From the NCBI GenBank assembly GCA_002050455.1, contig MWZA01000159.1:1-42257 (forward strand): DNA of 42,257 nucleotides, read 5' to 3'. The stretch's first letter is position 1. Every line of letters begins with the position of its first letter. The position numbers were made by a program, and so were the translations under genes. The DNA is from Acidobacteria bacterium 5-1. GTDB lineage: Bacteria; Acidobacteriota; Blastocatellia; Pyrinomonadales; Pyrinomonadaceae. Below, piece after piece: positions 16,701-24,923 of this stretch. The notes beneath the pieces were generated by a model. The model was not told the DNA's origin, searched no databases, and was given only the letters and a program-made list of their open reading frames with translations.

Positions 16701-16709
16701 TGTTATAAT
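16701..16709 (+). promoter_or_regulatory. Extended -10 promoter for the HerA-like gene
   Basis: TGTTATAAT is an exact extended -10 (TGnTATAAT), 34 bp before the ATG at 16743. It follows the terminator at 16623-16662, so a new transcript starting here makes sense. No convincing -35 was found. Confidence 0.6.
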
Positions 16710-16742
16710 CGTCATATTTAGTCTAAGCCCCAATTTTCAGTT

Positions 16743-18437
16743 ATGATAGACATATTTTCAGATTTTTTAACCGGAACAGTCAAAGGTCCGGGCGAACTGC
16801 CGCACGAATACCTTTTTATCACGAAAGACAATAAAAAAACGCGCATCGGCGAATTCGTCTATTATCGCGCGGAGGTCGGCGACGAAAAGCGGCAGATTAT
16901 CGGCACAATCAAATCAAGAAAACTCGTGCGAAACCTGCCGGACGTTTTCCTTTCCGACCCGAACACGCCGCCGTCGCTTGTTTCGTCTTTGATTGGACTT
17001 GACGGCGACGGATGCGAGATTTACGAAATCACGGTGGAAACAATCGGCTATTTCAGCGCGACTTTGAAGGATTTTGTCAATCCGCGCATTCCGCCAAATC
17101 CGGGCGACGCGATTTTTCTTGCCGCCAGCGAAACTCTCGCGCAGATGCTCTCGCCGAAACAGCACAGCGAAGTCGGCTCGGCGCACATCGGAAGTCTTTT
17201 GACGCGCGAAGCAGGCGAAGTTCCTGTCGTTTTGTCGGTCAAAGATGTCGTTTCAACTCATCTGGCGATTTTGGCTTCGACCGGTTCGGGAAAATCTTAC
17301 ACGGCGGGCGTTCTGGTTGAAGAACTGATGAATCAATACAATCGCGCCGCCGTTTTGATTGTTGATCCGCACGGCGAATATCACACGATGAGTTCGATTA
17401 TGGGCAATTCGCAATTTTTCGGAAATGACGATTATCGTCCTGACGTTAAAATTTTCACGCCCGACAAAATCAAGGTTCGATTCTCGACTCTGACCGAAGC
17501 CGACGTAAAATATCTTCTGCCCGAAGGCACATCGGACAAAATGGCGCATTTTCTCTCGCAAGCCTTTCGCAAGCTGACCGATTCGCCGATGGCAGACCGC
17601 AAACTTTGGGGTTATCACGATTTGCGCGATGCCGTAATGGAACAAAAATACGGCGACGAATCCAAAAAAGACGGCGGAAATGTTTCTTCGATTGACGGAC
17701 TTCTGTGGCGGCTTGATTCGCGTTTCGACAAAAAAGACGGCATTTTTTCCGACCACGAACACATCGAATTAAAAGAACTTTTCGCGCCCGGACGCTGCAC
17801 GATTCTCCAACTTTCCGACATCGAACAGCACGAACAGCAAGTCATCGTCGGAACGCTCTTACGCCGCGTGAACAAAGCGCGAATGCTGACTGTCCGCGAA
17901 GAAGCCGCGCCGAACACGGAAAATCATCTACCGTATCCGGTTTTTACGCTTTTGGAAGAAGCACATCGTTTCGCGCCCGCGGGCGCAAGCGTCGTTTCAA
18001 CAAATATTCTTAAACAAATCTTATCGGAAGGACGCAAATTTGGCGTTGGAATTGGTTTAATAACGCAGCGTCCGGGCAAACTCGACCAGGACGTTCTCTC
18101 GCAATGTATGACGCAAATCATTATGCGAATCGTCAACCCGATTGACCAGCAAACCGTCGCCCAATCGGTCGAAGGCGCGGGACGCGCGATGCTCGCCGAA
18201 CTCCCCGCCCTCACCAAAGGTCAAGCCGTCATCTCTGGTGTCGGCATCAACACGCCCGTGATGTGCCGCATCCGCCAACGCTTAACCGCGCACGGCGGCG
18301 AAACCTTCGACGCGCCGAGCGAATGGATGCGCTGGCATTCGTCCGATTCGCAGGACAAACGCGAACAGGAAAACGCGCCGTATCTGAAACCGACTTCGGA
18401 GAAGAAGACTGAGAAGATTGGGAATATTAGGATTTAA
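16743..18437 (+). CDS. HerA-like ATPase / DNA translocase (DUF87)
   Basis: 564 residues. It belongs to the HerA/FtsK-type hexameric ATPases that move along DNA. An N-terminal HAS-barrel-like part (about 1-120) is followed by Walker A LASTGSGKSYTAG (near 176-190), IVDPHGEYHTM, and Walker B with LLEEAHRFAP (near 405). A C-terminal QAVISGVGINTPVMCRIRQR stretch is typical of bacterial family members. In archaea HerA works with the NurA nuclease in end resection; no NurA is visible here. Codon use is GC-richer than the AT-rich genes just downstream, so gene and neighbours probably have different histories. An extended -10 promoter lies at 16701. Confidence 0.9.
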   Translation: MIDIFSDFLTGTVKGPGELPHEYLFITKDNKKTRIGEFVYYRAEVGDEKRQIIGTIKSRKLVRNLPDVFLSDPNTPPSLVSSLIGLDGDGCEIYEITVETIGYFSATLKDFVNPRIPPNPGDAIFLAASETLAQMLSPKQHSEVGSAHIGSLLTREAGEVPVVLSVKDVVSTHLAILASTGSGKSYTAGVLVEELMNQYNRAAVLIVDPHGEYHTMSSIMGNSQFFGNDDYRPDVKIFTPDKIKVRFSTLTEADVKYLLPEGTSDKMAHFLSQAFRKLTDSPMADRKLWGYHDLRDAVMEQKYGDESKKDGGNVSSIDGLLWRLDSRFDKKDGIFSDHEHIELKELFAPGRCTILQLSDIEQHEQQVIVGTLLRRVNKARMLTVREEAAPNTENHLPYPVFTLLEEAHRFAPAGASVVSTNILKQILSEGRKFGVGIGLITQRPGKLDQDVLSQCMTQIIMRIVNPIDQQTVAQSVEGAGRAMLAELPALTKGQAVISGVGINTPVMCRIRQRLTAHGGETFDAPSEWMRWHSSDSQDKREQENAPYLKPTSEKKTEKIGNIRI

Positions 18438-18458
18438 ATATTTTTGGAGGTAAATCGA

Positions 18459-18671
18459 ATGGATAGACAGCGTGTTTCTTCATCAAATCTTGAATCTATT
18501 GGTTATGATTCTGATGATGAAATCTTAGAAATTAAATTTCATAATGGAGGAATTTATCAATACTCAAATGTTCCTTATGAGAAATATGAATCATTGATGA
18601 GTGCTTCATCAAAAGGAAGCTATTTTTCAAGATTTATTAAAGACAGGTATCGGTGTAAAAAAATCAGGTAA
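18459..18671 (+). CDS. KTSC-domain protein
   Basis: 70 residues. The start is fixed by GGAGG 8 nt before the ATG. The whole protein is a KTSC domain (SSNLESIGYDSDDEILEIKFHNGG, YQYSNVPYEKYESLM, SKGSYFSRFIKDRY), a small module found alone or joined to lysyl-tRNA-synthetase-like and RNA-related proteins; its function is not established. It is AT-rich, unlike the ATPase gene 21 bp upstream. It converges with the nuclease-like gene, only 6 bp away. Confidence 0.85.
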   Translation: MDRQRVSSSNLESIGYDSDDEILEIKFHNGGIYQYSNVPYEKYESLMSASSKGSYFSRFIKDRYRCKKIR

Positions 18672-18677
18672 GGAAAT

Positions 18678-20150
18678 TTACATAATCACTTGCCTAAAAA
18701 GATTATCTAAATAATCGTCAATTCCGTTTTGTTCTTGTTGGGCTTTAATATTTATTAGATTCTTAATATCCGTATCATCAAAAACTAAAACAAAACCTCT
18801 ACTATTATTTACAATATCTTTCTGTCTTTTCAATAAAAGGTTTTTATCTTCGTTTTTGCGACAAATAAGTATTCCAAAGTTTCCCTTTTTGTCACCAAAG
18901 CGTCCTGTTAATTGGTCAAATTCGGGATTCTCCAAATCAGTAGAATAGTTTTTACATTCAAAGAAAATATATGGACACTTAATTTTATGTTTTGCAGTTA
19001 AATCAAAGAAAAAGCCTCTGTCTGATCCATTATTAAAAACTATATCAACACGTTTTCGTCCTTCATTTTGTTTTTGTTCTTTTACAGGATTACGAAGTGA
19101 AGGAAAGAAAATGAATACTAATGCTCCAATAATATAATCATGAAATAAATTTGCTGATTTAGTTCCTTTTTCAATTTCATCTAAATCACTTAAAAGTTTT
19201 TCAAAATCAATTCTTCGCGGCTCAGGTTGTTTTCTTTCTATTTGCTCATCAGTTGTATATACAGGAATTTTAGGCAAAGATTCTTTGTAGTGTTCTAAGA
19301 CTTCTGGATGTTCTTCAGAAAATTCAAATAAAAATTCTTTTGATAAAGGATACTGTTCTTCAAGCGTCTTCTTATATACTTTACGCTTTCCATTCTTTAG
19401 AACTTCAACCAAAGATGAACCGGCGTTTAGGTGTTCGGCTTGAAGATATTCAAGCACGAAATGTTTATAATAATATTGGTAATCCGTCGTTAAATGGACT
19501 CTAACAGCAGCTTTTGGAATTAGAATTATACGTCTTCCGTTATAAACAGGTAACTTGGCATAACGATTTCTCCACTTTGAAGTTTCGGCATCCCAATATA
19601 AGCCCGATGCAACTTGTCTTGTTTCAATATTATGAAGTTCGCATTGAGTTTCTGTATATTCTACTAACTTGCTACGAATAATATTTATTGTTATGTCCGA
19701 TATTTTGTCGTTACTTATTCCAGGAATAAGTAATTCACAGTCCGATAAATCCTGAAGTTTTCCCGTAAGGGCAGCTTTACTATCTTTCAACTGATTGTAA
19801 ATAGCTCCAGCTTGGACAGAACCAACTCCGCGTCCCGAAGGTTTACCTCTTGATAAACCTAAATGTGTATCATTAGGTTCGTGAAGGTTAGATAGCAATA
19901 CTTTAGCTGTTTGAAGTTCCTTTGCTTTAATGCTGTTAATAACCAGTTGGAAATAATCTACAACGAGATTATTACATTCTATGAACCATAAATCATTTTC
20001 AATACTTAAAGCATAAGGGTCAACAAAAAGGCTAATATCCGTTTGTAACGGAATATCAACAAAATCAAGTTCTGCCTGTGATTTTCCAAGTTTGAAATAA
20101 TCTGAAAAGCGAGTTGAGTTTATTTTTTGAGTTTTTCTTTTTCGTTTCAT
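18678..20150 (-). CDS. Putative PD-(D/E)XK nuclease, defence-type, AT-rich
   Basis: 490 residues, not recognised as a named family. The C-terminal third carries a likely PD-(D/E)XK nuclease core: KRVDIVF with an Asp near residue 370, then FFECKNYS with the E-x-K near 397-399, followed by a helix (FDQLTGRFGDKKGNFGILICRK) as in restriction-endonuclease-like folds. The N-terminal 300 residues are of unknown fold and could be a sensor or recognition part. Base composition is clearly more AT-rich than the flanking ATPase and toxin-antitoxin genes, suggesting transfer. A stand-alone restriction or phage-defence nuclease is the best guess from motif and context; no methyltransferase is adjacent. Confidence 0.7.
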   Translation of the reverse strand: MKRKRKTQKINSTRFSDYFKLGKSQAELDFVDIPLQTDISLFVDPYALSIENDLWFIECNNLVVDYFQLVINSIKAKELQTAKVLLSNLHEPNDTHLGLSRGKPSGRGVGSVQAGAIYNQLKDSKAALTGKLQDLSDCELLIPGISNDKISDITINIIRSKLVEYTETQCELHNIETRQVASGLYWDAETSKWRNRYAKLPVYNGRRIILIPKAAVRVHLTTDYQYYYKHFVLEYLQAEHLNAGSSLVEVLKNGKRKVYKKTLEEQYPLSKEFLFEFSEEHPEVLEHYKESLPKIPVYTTDEQIERKQPEPRRIDFEKLLSDLDEIEKGTKSANLFHDYIIGALVFIFFPSLRNPVKEQKQNEGRKRVDIVFNNGSDRGFFFDLTAKHKIKCPYIFFECKNYSTDLENPEFDQLTGRFGDKKGNFGILICRKNEDKNLLLKRQKDIVNNSRGFVLVFDDTDIKNLINIKAQQEQNGIDDYLDNLFRQVIM

Positions 20151-20280
20151 AACAATACTGAATGGTTTTACAACTTCATTATGTTTATATTGAATTTTTG
20201 TCAGTTTTGCACGTTATAAACACATTAAAATTTATCCTTTTAGTCACTTTGAGTTAAAATGAGTTCGAGAGGTGAGAAAG

Positions 20281-20532
20281 ATGACACATTCACTTTTATT
20301 AGAAGTTCCCGAAAGTATTTATCAGCCAATCGTCGAAGAAGCCGAAGCGGAAGGGCGCAAGGTTGAAGAAATCGCGCTCGAAAGATTGGCGGTTAAAAAG
20401 CCGCGACAGACGGCTGACCCGTTGGACGAATTCGTCGGCGCGTTCAGAAGCGACGTTCCCGATTGGGCGGACAATCACGACAAATATCTCGGCGAAAATT
20501 TGATGCGCGAGATGCGCGGTGAAAACGAATGA
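20281..20532 (+). CDS. Antitoxin of a VapBC-like pair
   Basis: 83 residues. The ATG after AGAGGTGAGAAAG is preferred to the in-frame GTG at 20272. It begins MTHSLLLEVPESIYQPIVEEAEAEGRKVEEIALERL, like a short ribbon-helix-helix-type antitoxin N-terminus. An acidic C-terminal part (FVGAFRSDVPDWADNHDKYLGENL) is the kind that wraps a PIN toxin. The stop overlaps the toxin start by 4 bp (ATGA), the usual coupling of antitoxin and toxin. It would neutralise the PIN toxin and probably repress its own promoter. Confidence 0.8.
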   Translation: MTHSLLLEVPESIYQPIVEEAEAEGRKVEEIALERLAVKKPRQTADPLDEFVGAFRSDVPDWADNHDKYLGENLMREMRGENE

Positions 20533-20945
20533 ACAAATTTTTCGTTGACACTTCGGGCTGGGGAAATCTGGTTGACGCTTTGCAGGAATTTCACTCGGAA
20601 ACGAAAACGATTTATTTGAACGCAAAACAAAACGGCTCGCGGCTTGTCACGACAAATTACATTATCGCCGAACTCGTCGCGCTTTTGTCCAGCCCGATGC
20701 GGATTCCGCGAATGAAAAGCGTCAAATTTATCGAAAGCATAAAATCTTCGGCATTAGTTGACATCGTTCACATTGACGAAGATTTGGATGCGAAATCTTG
20801 GGAATTGCTCAAAAATCGCGCCGATAAAAATTGGAGTTTAGTTGATTGTTCGAGTTTTGTTGTGATGGAGGAAAACAAAATCGTTGAAGCCTTAACCACC
20901 GACCATCATTTTGAGCAAGCGGGATTTGTCCGTCTTTTGAAATAA
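20529..20945 (+). CDS. PIN-domain toxin ribonuclease (VapC-like)
   Basis: 138 residues forming one PIN domain. The acidic metal-binding residues expected for a magnesium-dependent RNase are all present: D7 in FFVDTSGW, E48 in NYIIAELVALL, D106 in WSLVDCSSF and D125 in ALTTDHHFEQAGF. Such toxins cleave specific RNAs (tRNA or rRNA sites) when freed from antitoxin. It overlaps the upstream antitoxin gene by 4 bp. The target is not predictable from sequence. Confidence 0.88.
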   Translation: MNKFFVDTSGWGNLVDALQEFHSETKTIYLNAKQNGSRLVTTNYIIAELVALLSSPMRIPRMKSVKFIESIKSSALVDIVHIDEDLDAKSWELLKNRADKNWSLVDCSSFVVMEENKIVEALTTDHHFEQAGFVRLLK

Positions 20946-20978
20946 AAATTCCGACGTAACTGATAAAATAAATCCACT

Positions 20979-21308
20979 ATGACAGGACAATATATTTTGA
21001 GCGATTATTTAGACCGCGCCTTGTCGCAAGCCGAATACGACAAGTTGGAAGACGCGACGTTTTTCGGACGGATTCCGTCGTGCAAAGGCGTGGTCGCGTT
21101 TGCCGCCACTTTGCGCGAGTGCGAAGATGAATTGCGTTCCGTGTTAGAAGATTGGGTTTTAGTCGGTTTAAAACTTGGACATTCCTTGCCGAGTTTGGAC
21201 AGCACAGATTTGAACAGGAAACCGGAATATGAGTCGCGGGGATTCGCACACGAAATTTTAAAATTAAATGATTTATGCCCGAAATCATCAACAACCAACG
21301 CAAAATAA
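20979..21308 (+). CDS. HicB-like antitoxin, no HicA partner
   Basis: 109 residues. The HicB half-fold is clear: FFGRIPSCKGVVAFAATLRECEDELRSVLEDWVLVGLKLGHSLPSL corresponds to the usual 'IPdlpGv.a.G.T.eEa...l.e.le.Wl...l..G..lP' pattern. No HicA-type RNA-binding toxin gene lies on either side: upstream is the PIN toxin, downstream ybeY. The last eleven codons overlap the start of ybeY by 34 bp, so the C-terminal residues (CPKSSTTNAK) are probably not ancestral. It may be an orphan antitoxin or a regulator; loss of a downstream hicA is one explanation. Confidence 0.75.
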   Translation: MTGQYILSDYLDRALSQAEYDKLEDATFFGRIPSCKGVVAFAATLRECEDELRSVLEDWVLVGLKLGHSLPSLDSTDLNRKPEYESRGFAHEILKLNDLCPKSSTTNAK

Positions 21309-21703
21309 AAATTAACAAAGGAGTTTTTCAGACATTCGCCGAAATTGGTTTAGAAAAAATCAGCGAAACCGAAGGCAAAGATTTTACAGTTGCTTTTGTG
21401 TCAGATAGAAAGATGCGCGAATTCAATAAAACTTTTCGCGGTAAAAATTTGACGACCGATGTTTTGTCTTTTCCTTTTGAAGCTAATGAGTTTGATGTGG
21501 AAAACAATAATCTCGGTGATATTGCGATTTCGCTTGAGCAAGCCGAAAGACAGGCAGCAGAAAATAATCTTGATTTGGATACGGAAATTAAACAACTTAT
21601 TTTGCACGGCGTTTTGCACTTGTGCGGCTATGACCATGAAACCGACAGCGGCGAGATGAATCGGCGGGAACTTGAACTGCGCGAGGTTTTGAAAATAAAT
21701 TAA
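21275..21703 (+). CDS. ybeY: Endoribonuclease YbeY, rRNA maturation factor
   Basis: 142 residues, normal size. A zinc-dependent endoribonuclease involved in 16S rRNA 3'-end maturation and ribosome quality control. The signature HGVLHLCGYDHE (three zinc-binding histidines) lies near residues 110-121, and the conserved TTDVLSFPFEANE segment near 60. The start ATG is inside the end of the HicB-like gene and lacks a good ribosome site, so translation may be coupled to it. Elsewhere ybeY usually follows phoH; no phoH is here. Confidence 0.95.
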   Translation: MPEIINNQRKIKINKGVFQTFAEIGLEKISETEGKDFTVAFVSDRKMREFNKTFRGKNLTTDVLSFPFEANEFDVENNNLGDIAISLEQAERQAAENNLDLDTEIKQLILHGVLHLCGYDHETDSGEMNRRELELREVLKIN

Positions 21704-21808
21704 CGTGAATTTAAGTTAAAAAATAATCTAAAGTGATTTAGAATGCAAAATTTACAGTTAAGAATGTGACGAGCGAATTTATTCAATACCTTAAATTCTA
21801 AACTATTA

Positions 21809-21838
21809 TTGACAAAAGCTATTTATCAGCAGTAATTT
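21809..21838 (+). promoter_or_regulatory. Possible promoter upstream of zwf
   Basis: TTGACA (21809-21814), 18 bp, TAATTT (21833-21838). The -35 is perfect and the -10 weak. The rest of the 296-bp gap 21704-21999 holds two interspersed repeats and no gene. Confidence 0.35.
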
Positions 21839-21846
21839 ATAGCTAT

Positions 21847-21866
21847 GAGTTAAGAGTTTAGAGTTG
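21847..21866. repeat. GAGTTTA-type heptamer repeat
   Basis: GAGTTAAGAGTTTAGAGTTG. A close relative in opposite orientation lies at 32192-32226. Confidence 0.7.
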
Positions 21867-21949
21867 ATGTATGAATTCTTTTCCGCTTTTTCTTAACCCG
21901 AAATTACTTTAAATTAGTGCAAATTACAAAAATCACACGGATAAGAAAT

Positions 21950-21990
21950 CAGAAATTATCTGTGTGAATCAGGATAAATCTGTGGTTTAA
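21950..21990. repeat. CACAGA-type repeat before zwf
   Basis: On the minus strand it reads AACCACAGATT...GATTCACACAGAT. This matches, with a few changes, the inner part of the element at 7139-7170. It makes up the leader immediately before the zwf start codon. Confidence 0.7.
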
Positions 21991-21999
21991 TAAAAACTT

Positions 22000-23505
22000 A
22001 TGAATCAGGCACATAAAACAGCCAATCCGTGCGTGATGGTGATTTTCGGCGCGACCGGCGATTTAACTAAACGTAAGCTCTTTCCCGCGCTTTATAATCT
22101 GGCGAAAGAGAAATTTTTACCTGAAAATTTCGCCGTTGTCGCCGTCGGACGGCAGGAGATTTCCAATGAAGATTTTCGTGTGAAAATCAAGGAAGATTTG
22201 AAGGAATTTGTCGGCAATTCGGTTGATAATAAGCTGATTGATTGGTTTGAAGAGCGCACTTATTATTCGGGCGGTGATTTTGGGGAAGCTAAAACTTTCA
22301 AGAATTTGCAGAAAGCAATCGCCGAAGCCGCCAAAGATCACGGTGCGCCGGGTAATTATTTCTTTTATCTCGCCACACCGCCTTCGCTCTTTGCGCCGAT
22401 TACCGAAAAAGTGTGCGACATCGGTTTGTGCAGCGAGGAAAATGGCTGGCGGCGTTTTGTTTTTGAAAAACCGTTTGGACGCGATCTGGAAAGCGCGAAA
22501 AAACTTAATGAAGAATTGGCAAAAATCCTGAAAGAATCGCAGATTTATCGGATTGACCATTATCTCGGCAAGGAAACCGTCCAGAATATCTTGGTTTTCC
22601 GGTTCGGCAACAGCATTTTTGAGCCGATTTGGAATAGAAATTATATTGACCATATCCAGATTACGGTGGCGGAAAAACTCGGTGTAGAAGCTCGCGGCGG
22701 TTATTACGACACGGCGGGTGCGTTGCGCGATATGATTCCGAATCATATTTTCCAACTAATTACTTTAACTGCGATGGAACCGCCCGTTTCGTTTGAAGCC
22801 GACGCGGTGCGCGACGAACAGGCGAAAATTTTGCAGGCGATTCAGCCGTTTTCGTCCGAAGATGTTTTGCATAAAGCGGTGCGCGGGCAATACGGCGCGG
22901 GGAAAATTGACGATAAAAAGTTTACCGCATATCGGAGTGAAGAAAATGTCGCGCCTACGTCAAACACGGAAACTTATGCCGCAATGAAACTTTCGATTGA
23001 CAATTGGAGATGGGCGAATGTGCCGTTCTACGTGCGGACAGGAAAGGGTCTGCCTGAAAAGCAAACGACAATTATGATTCAGTTTAAACGTGCGCCGTTT
23101 ATGTTGTTTCGTGATACGCCGATTGAACGTCTAACCCCGAATCGAATCGTTATTCACATTCAACCCGACGAAGGTATTACGCTTCATTTCGGCGCGAAAA
23201 TACCGGGTCCGATTGTCAATATGGGCGCGGTTGATATGGATTTTAATTATCGTGACCATTTTGGCGATACCGTCAGCACGGGTTACGAAAGGCTTTTATA
23301 CGATTGTATGACGGGCGATGCGACACTGTTTCAACGCGCCGATATGGTTGAATCAAGTTGGAGAATCGTATCGCCGGTTCTGGACGTTTGGCAGGCGATT
23401 CCGGCGCGGGATTTCCCGGACTATGAAGCGGGAAACTGGGGACCGCCCGAAGCCGCCGAACTGCTGGAGAATGACGGGCGCAAATGGAAAAATGAGTTTG
23501 ACTAG
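22000..23505 (+). CDS. zwf: Glucose-6-phosphate 1-dehydrogenase
   Basis: 501 residues, full length. Oxidises glucose 6-phosphate to 6-phosphogluconolactone, making NADPH at the entry of the oxidative pentose phosphate (and Entner-Doudoroff) route. The dinucleotide-binding motif [21 protein letters not shown] (near 14-34) and the substrate/catalytic motif [13 protein letters not shown] (near 184-196) are intact, as is the C-terminal dimer region. No partner pathway genes (pgl, gnd, edd) are adjacent. The ATG directly follows an interspersed repeat with no Shine-Dalgarno sequence visible. Convergent with the coaX unit, separated by a perfect hairpin. Confidence 0.97.
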   Translation: MNQAHKTANPCVMVIFGATGDLTKRKLFPALYNLAKEKFLPENFAVVAVGRQEISNEDFRVKIKEDLKEFVGNSVDNKLIDWFEERTYYSGGDFGEAKTFKNLQKAIAEAAKDHGAPGNYFFYLATPPSLFAPITEKVCDIGLCSEENGWRRFVFEKPFGRDLESAKKLNEELAKILKESQIYRIDHYLGKETVQNILVFRFGNSIFEPIWNRNYIDHIQITVAEKLGVEARGGYYDTAGALRDMIPNHIFQLITLTAMEPPVSFEADAVRDEQAKILQAIQPFSSEDVLHKAVRGQYGAGKIDDKKFTAYRSEENVAPTSNTETYAAMKLSIDNWRWANVPFYVRTGKGLPEKQTTIMIQFKRAPFMLFRDTPIERLTPNRIVIHIQPDEGITLHFGAKIPGPIVNMGAVDMDFNYRDHFGDTVSTGYERLLYDCMTGDATLFQRADMVESSWRIVSPVLDVWQAIPARDFPDYEAGNWGPPEAAELLENDGRKWKNEFD

Positions 23506-23589
23506 ATTTTATTGATTAGGTTGGTGCGGGAAAATTAAATTTTGCTCATCTCAACTCGAACCAGAGCGAATTTTGGATAAATTAAATAC

Positions 23590-23642
23590 ATTTCACGCAA
23601 AGCCCGCAAAGTTTTCCTCACTTTGCGGGCTTTGCGTGAAAT
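23590..23642. terminator. Perfect 22-bp hairpin between convergent zwf and coaX
   Basis: The left arm (23590-23611, with units CACGCAAAG and CCCGCAAAG) and the right arm (23621-23642) are exact reverse complements around a 9-nt loop. It may act as a two-way terminator, with a short T-rich stretch on each side. In form it belongs with the other paired short repeats in the window. Confidence 0.75.
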
Positions 23643-23672
23643 ATTTTGTGTTGCAGCTAAATGAAAATTGCT

Positions 23673-24431
23673 CTAATTTTTATAAATCAATCGTAAGCCT
23701 TCAAGCATCAGCGTTTCGTCAACAATTTCTATTAATTCCAAACTTTCTGCGATTAATGAAGCAAGACCGCCGGTGGCGATAATTGGCGGTTTTTCGCCGA
23801 GTTCGTTAATCATTTCTTGCAGAATTCCGTCAACCAAACCAATATAGCCGTGATAAATTCCCGATTGAATCGAGGTAACGGTTGAATTTCCAATAATTTT
23901 TTCCGGTTTTTTGATTTCAACTTTTGGGAGTTTCGAGGTGTTTTGAAAAAGCGCATCGGCTAAAACATTCGGTCCGGGCGCGATGATTCCGCCCAGATAT
24001 TCACTACGTTTATTGACGGCATCAATCGTTGTCGCCGTTCCGAAATCGCAAACAATGCACGGTTTTCCATATTTCTCAGCTGCCGCAAAAGCGGCTACGA
24101 GTCTGTCCGTACCAATGTTTTGCGGCGATTCATAAAGAATTTTCATGCCTAAATCAAAAGTGTAATCAACAAAAATTGCTTCGCATCTGAAGTAATCGGC
24201 GGACATTTTTTGAAAGGCTGAATTGAGTTGCGGCACGACGGAGGAAATAATGATTGCCGAAACCTGTTGAAAATCAATGTCGGCAAGAGAAAAAAACTGC
24301 CGCAGCAAAACGCCGATTTCGTCGGAAGTTCTCTCAGGAACAGTTGAGAGTCGCCATTTCTTGATAAGATTTTCGCCGTCGAAAACGCCGAAAGTCGTAT
24401 TTGTGTTGCCAGCATCAATCGTAAGAAGCAT
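23673..24431 (-). CDS. coaX: Type III pantothenate kinase
   Basis: 253 residues. The frame runs to 24479, but the family N-terminus MLLTIDAGNTNTTFGVFDGENLI begins at this ATG; the upstream part is repeat sequence. Phosphorylates pantothenate with ATP, the first step of coenzyme A synthesis. Type III enzymes are feedback-insensitive and need a monovalent cation. Conserved segments visible are the phosphate-1 motif DAGNTNT, GTDRLVAAFAA, VCDFGTATTIDAV and GGIIAPGPNVLADAL. It is the last gene of a five-gene minus-strand run; birA-coaX proximity is common in bacteria. Confidence 0.96.
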   Translation of the reverse strand: MLLTIDAGNTNTTFGVFDGENLIKKWRLSTVPERTSDEIGVLLRQFFSLADIDFQQVSAIIISSVVPQLNSAFQKMSADYFRCEAIFVDYTFDLGMKILYESPQNIGTDRLVAAFAAAEKYGKPCIVCDFGTATTIDAVNKRSEYLGGIIAPGPNVLADALFQNTSKLPKVEIKKPEKIIGNSTVTSIQSGIYHGYIGLVDGILQEMINELGEKPPIIATGGLASLIAESLELIEIVDETLMLEGLRLIYKN

Positions 24432-24519
24432 AAGAAAAAGGGAAAACGAAAAGTGGAAAACGAAAAATTTTAAATACAAAAATCATTTTCCATTTTCCAC
24501 TTTTCATTTTTCGTTAAAA
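24432..24519. repeat. Paired inverted GGAAAAT-type repeat before coaX
   Basis: Left arm 24432-24472 and right arm 24484-24519 in opposite orientation, built of GAAAAGT, GGAAAAT and GAAAAAT units. The right arm is nearly identical to 14257-14290. The element begins directly at the coaX start codon and ends 3 bp from the upstream gene. Confidence 0.9.
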
Positions 24520-24521
24520 AG

Positions 24522-24854
24522 CTAACCGTGAAGCGGCAAACCGTCGTAAGCAACTTGCCAACCGTTTTGTTTGCTTGTTCGCAAACTTTTCGTGAACCAT
24601 TCGATAGCTTTTGCGGGGTCGTCGTAAATCTGCACCGACGGATTGACTTCGCGCGGGTCAACGCGGCAAATCGCGCCGCCTTCGGTTGCTGTTTTGACAC
24701 ATAACAACGCCACCATATTATTTTTTGACAAAATGGCGGTTCGCACTTTTATTTCACTCAATTCCATTTCGTCAAACTCGTCAAAGTCTTCCAAATCTCC
24801 GTTAAAATCTTCAAATTCCAAACGTTCGGGTTCAAAATCAAATTCGTTGTTCAT
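24522..24854 (-). CDS. Uncharacterised protein with acidic N-terminus
   Basis: 110 residues. The first 32 are dominated by Asp, Glu and Phe (FDFEPERLEFEDFNGDLEDFDEFDEMEL). The rest looks like a small alpha/beta domain (KVRTAILSKNNMVALLCVKTATEGGAICRV, then AIEWFTKSLRTSKQNGWQVAYDG). I do not recognise a family and see no catalytic motif, signal or membrane segment. It lies between birA and coaX on the same strand, 69 bp after birA, and is probably cotranscribed; no function is inferred. Confidence 0.7.
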   Translation of the reverse strand: MNNEFDFEPERLEFEDFNGDLEDFDEFDEMELSEIKVRTAILSKNNMVALLCVKTATEGGAICRVDPREVNPSVQIYDDPAKAIEWFTKSLRTSKQNGWQVAYDGLPLHG

Positions 24855-24923
24855 ATAATTTTTTATAAATTCCTTAACTACAAATTACACTGTTGCAGTT
24901 GAAAACTCAATGACATTTCATTT

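Noticed and set aside
17253-17762. 169-codon minus-strand open frame opposite the HerA-like gene
   Set aside because: Shadow of a well-supported coding gene; no ribosome site or family resemblance.
18459-18671. KTSC gene as part of a lysyl-tRNA synthetase remnant
   Set aside because: The gene has its own ribosome site, start and stop, and a complete stand-alone KTSC domain.
22117-22755. 212-codon minus-strand open frame opposite zwf
   Set aside because: It lies wholly inside zwf, whose protein is unmistakable; the peptide has no recognisable features and is a shadow of codon bias.
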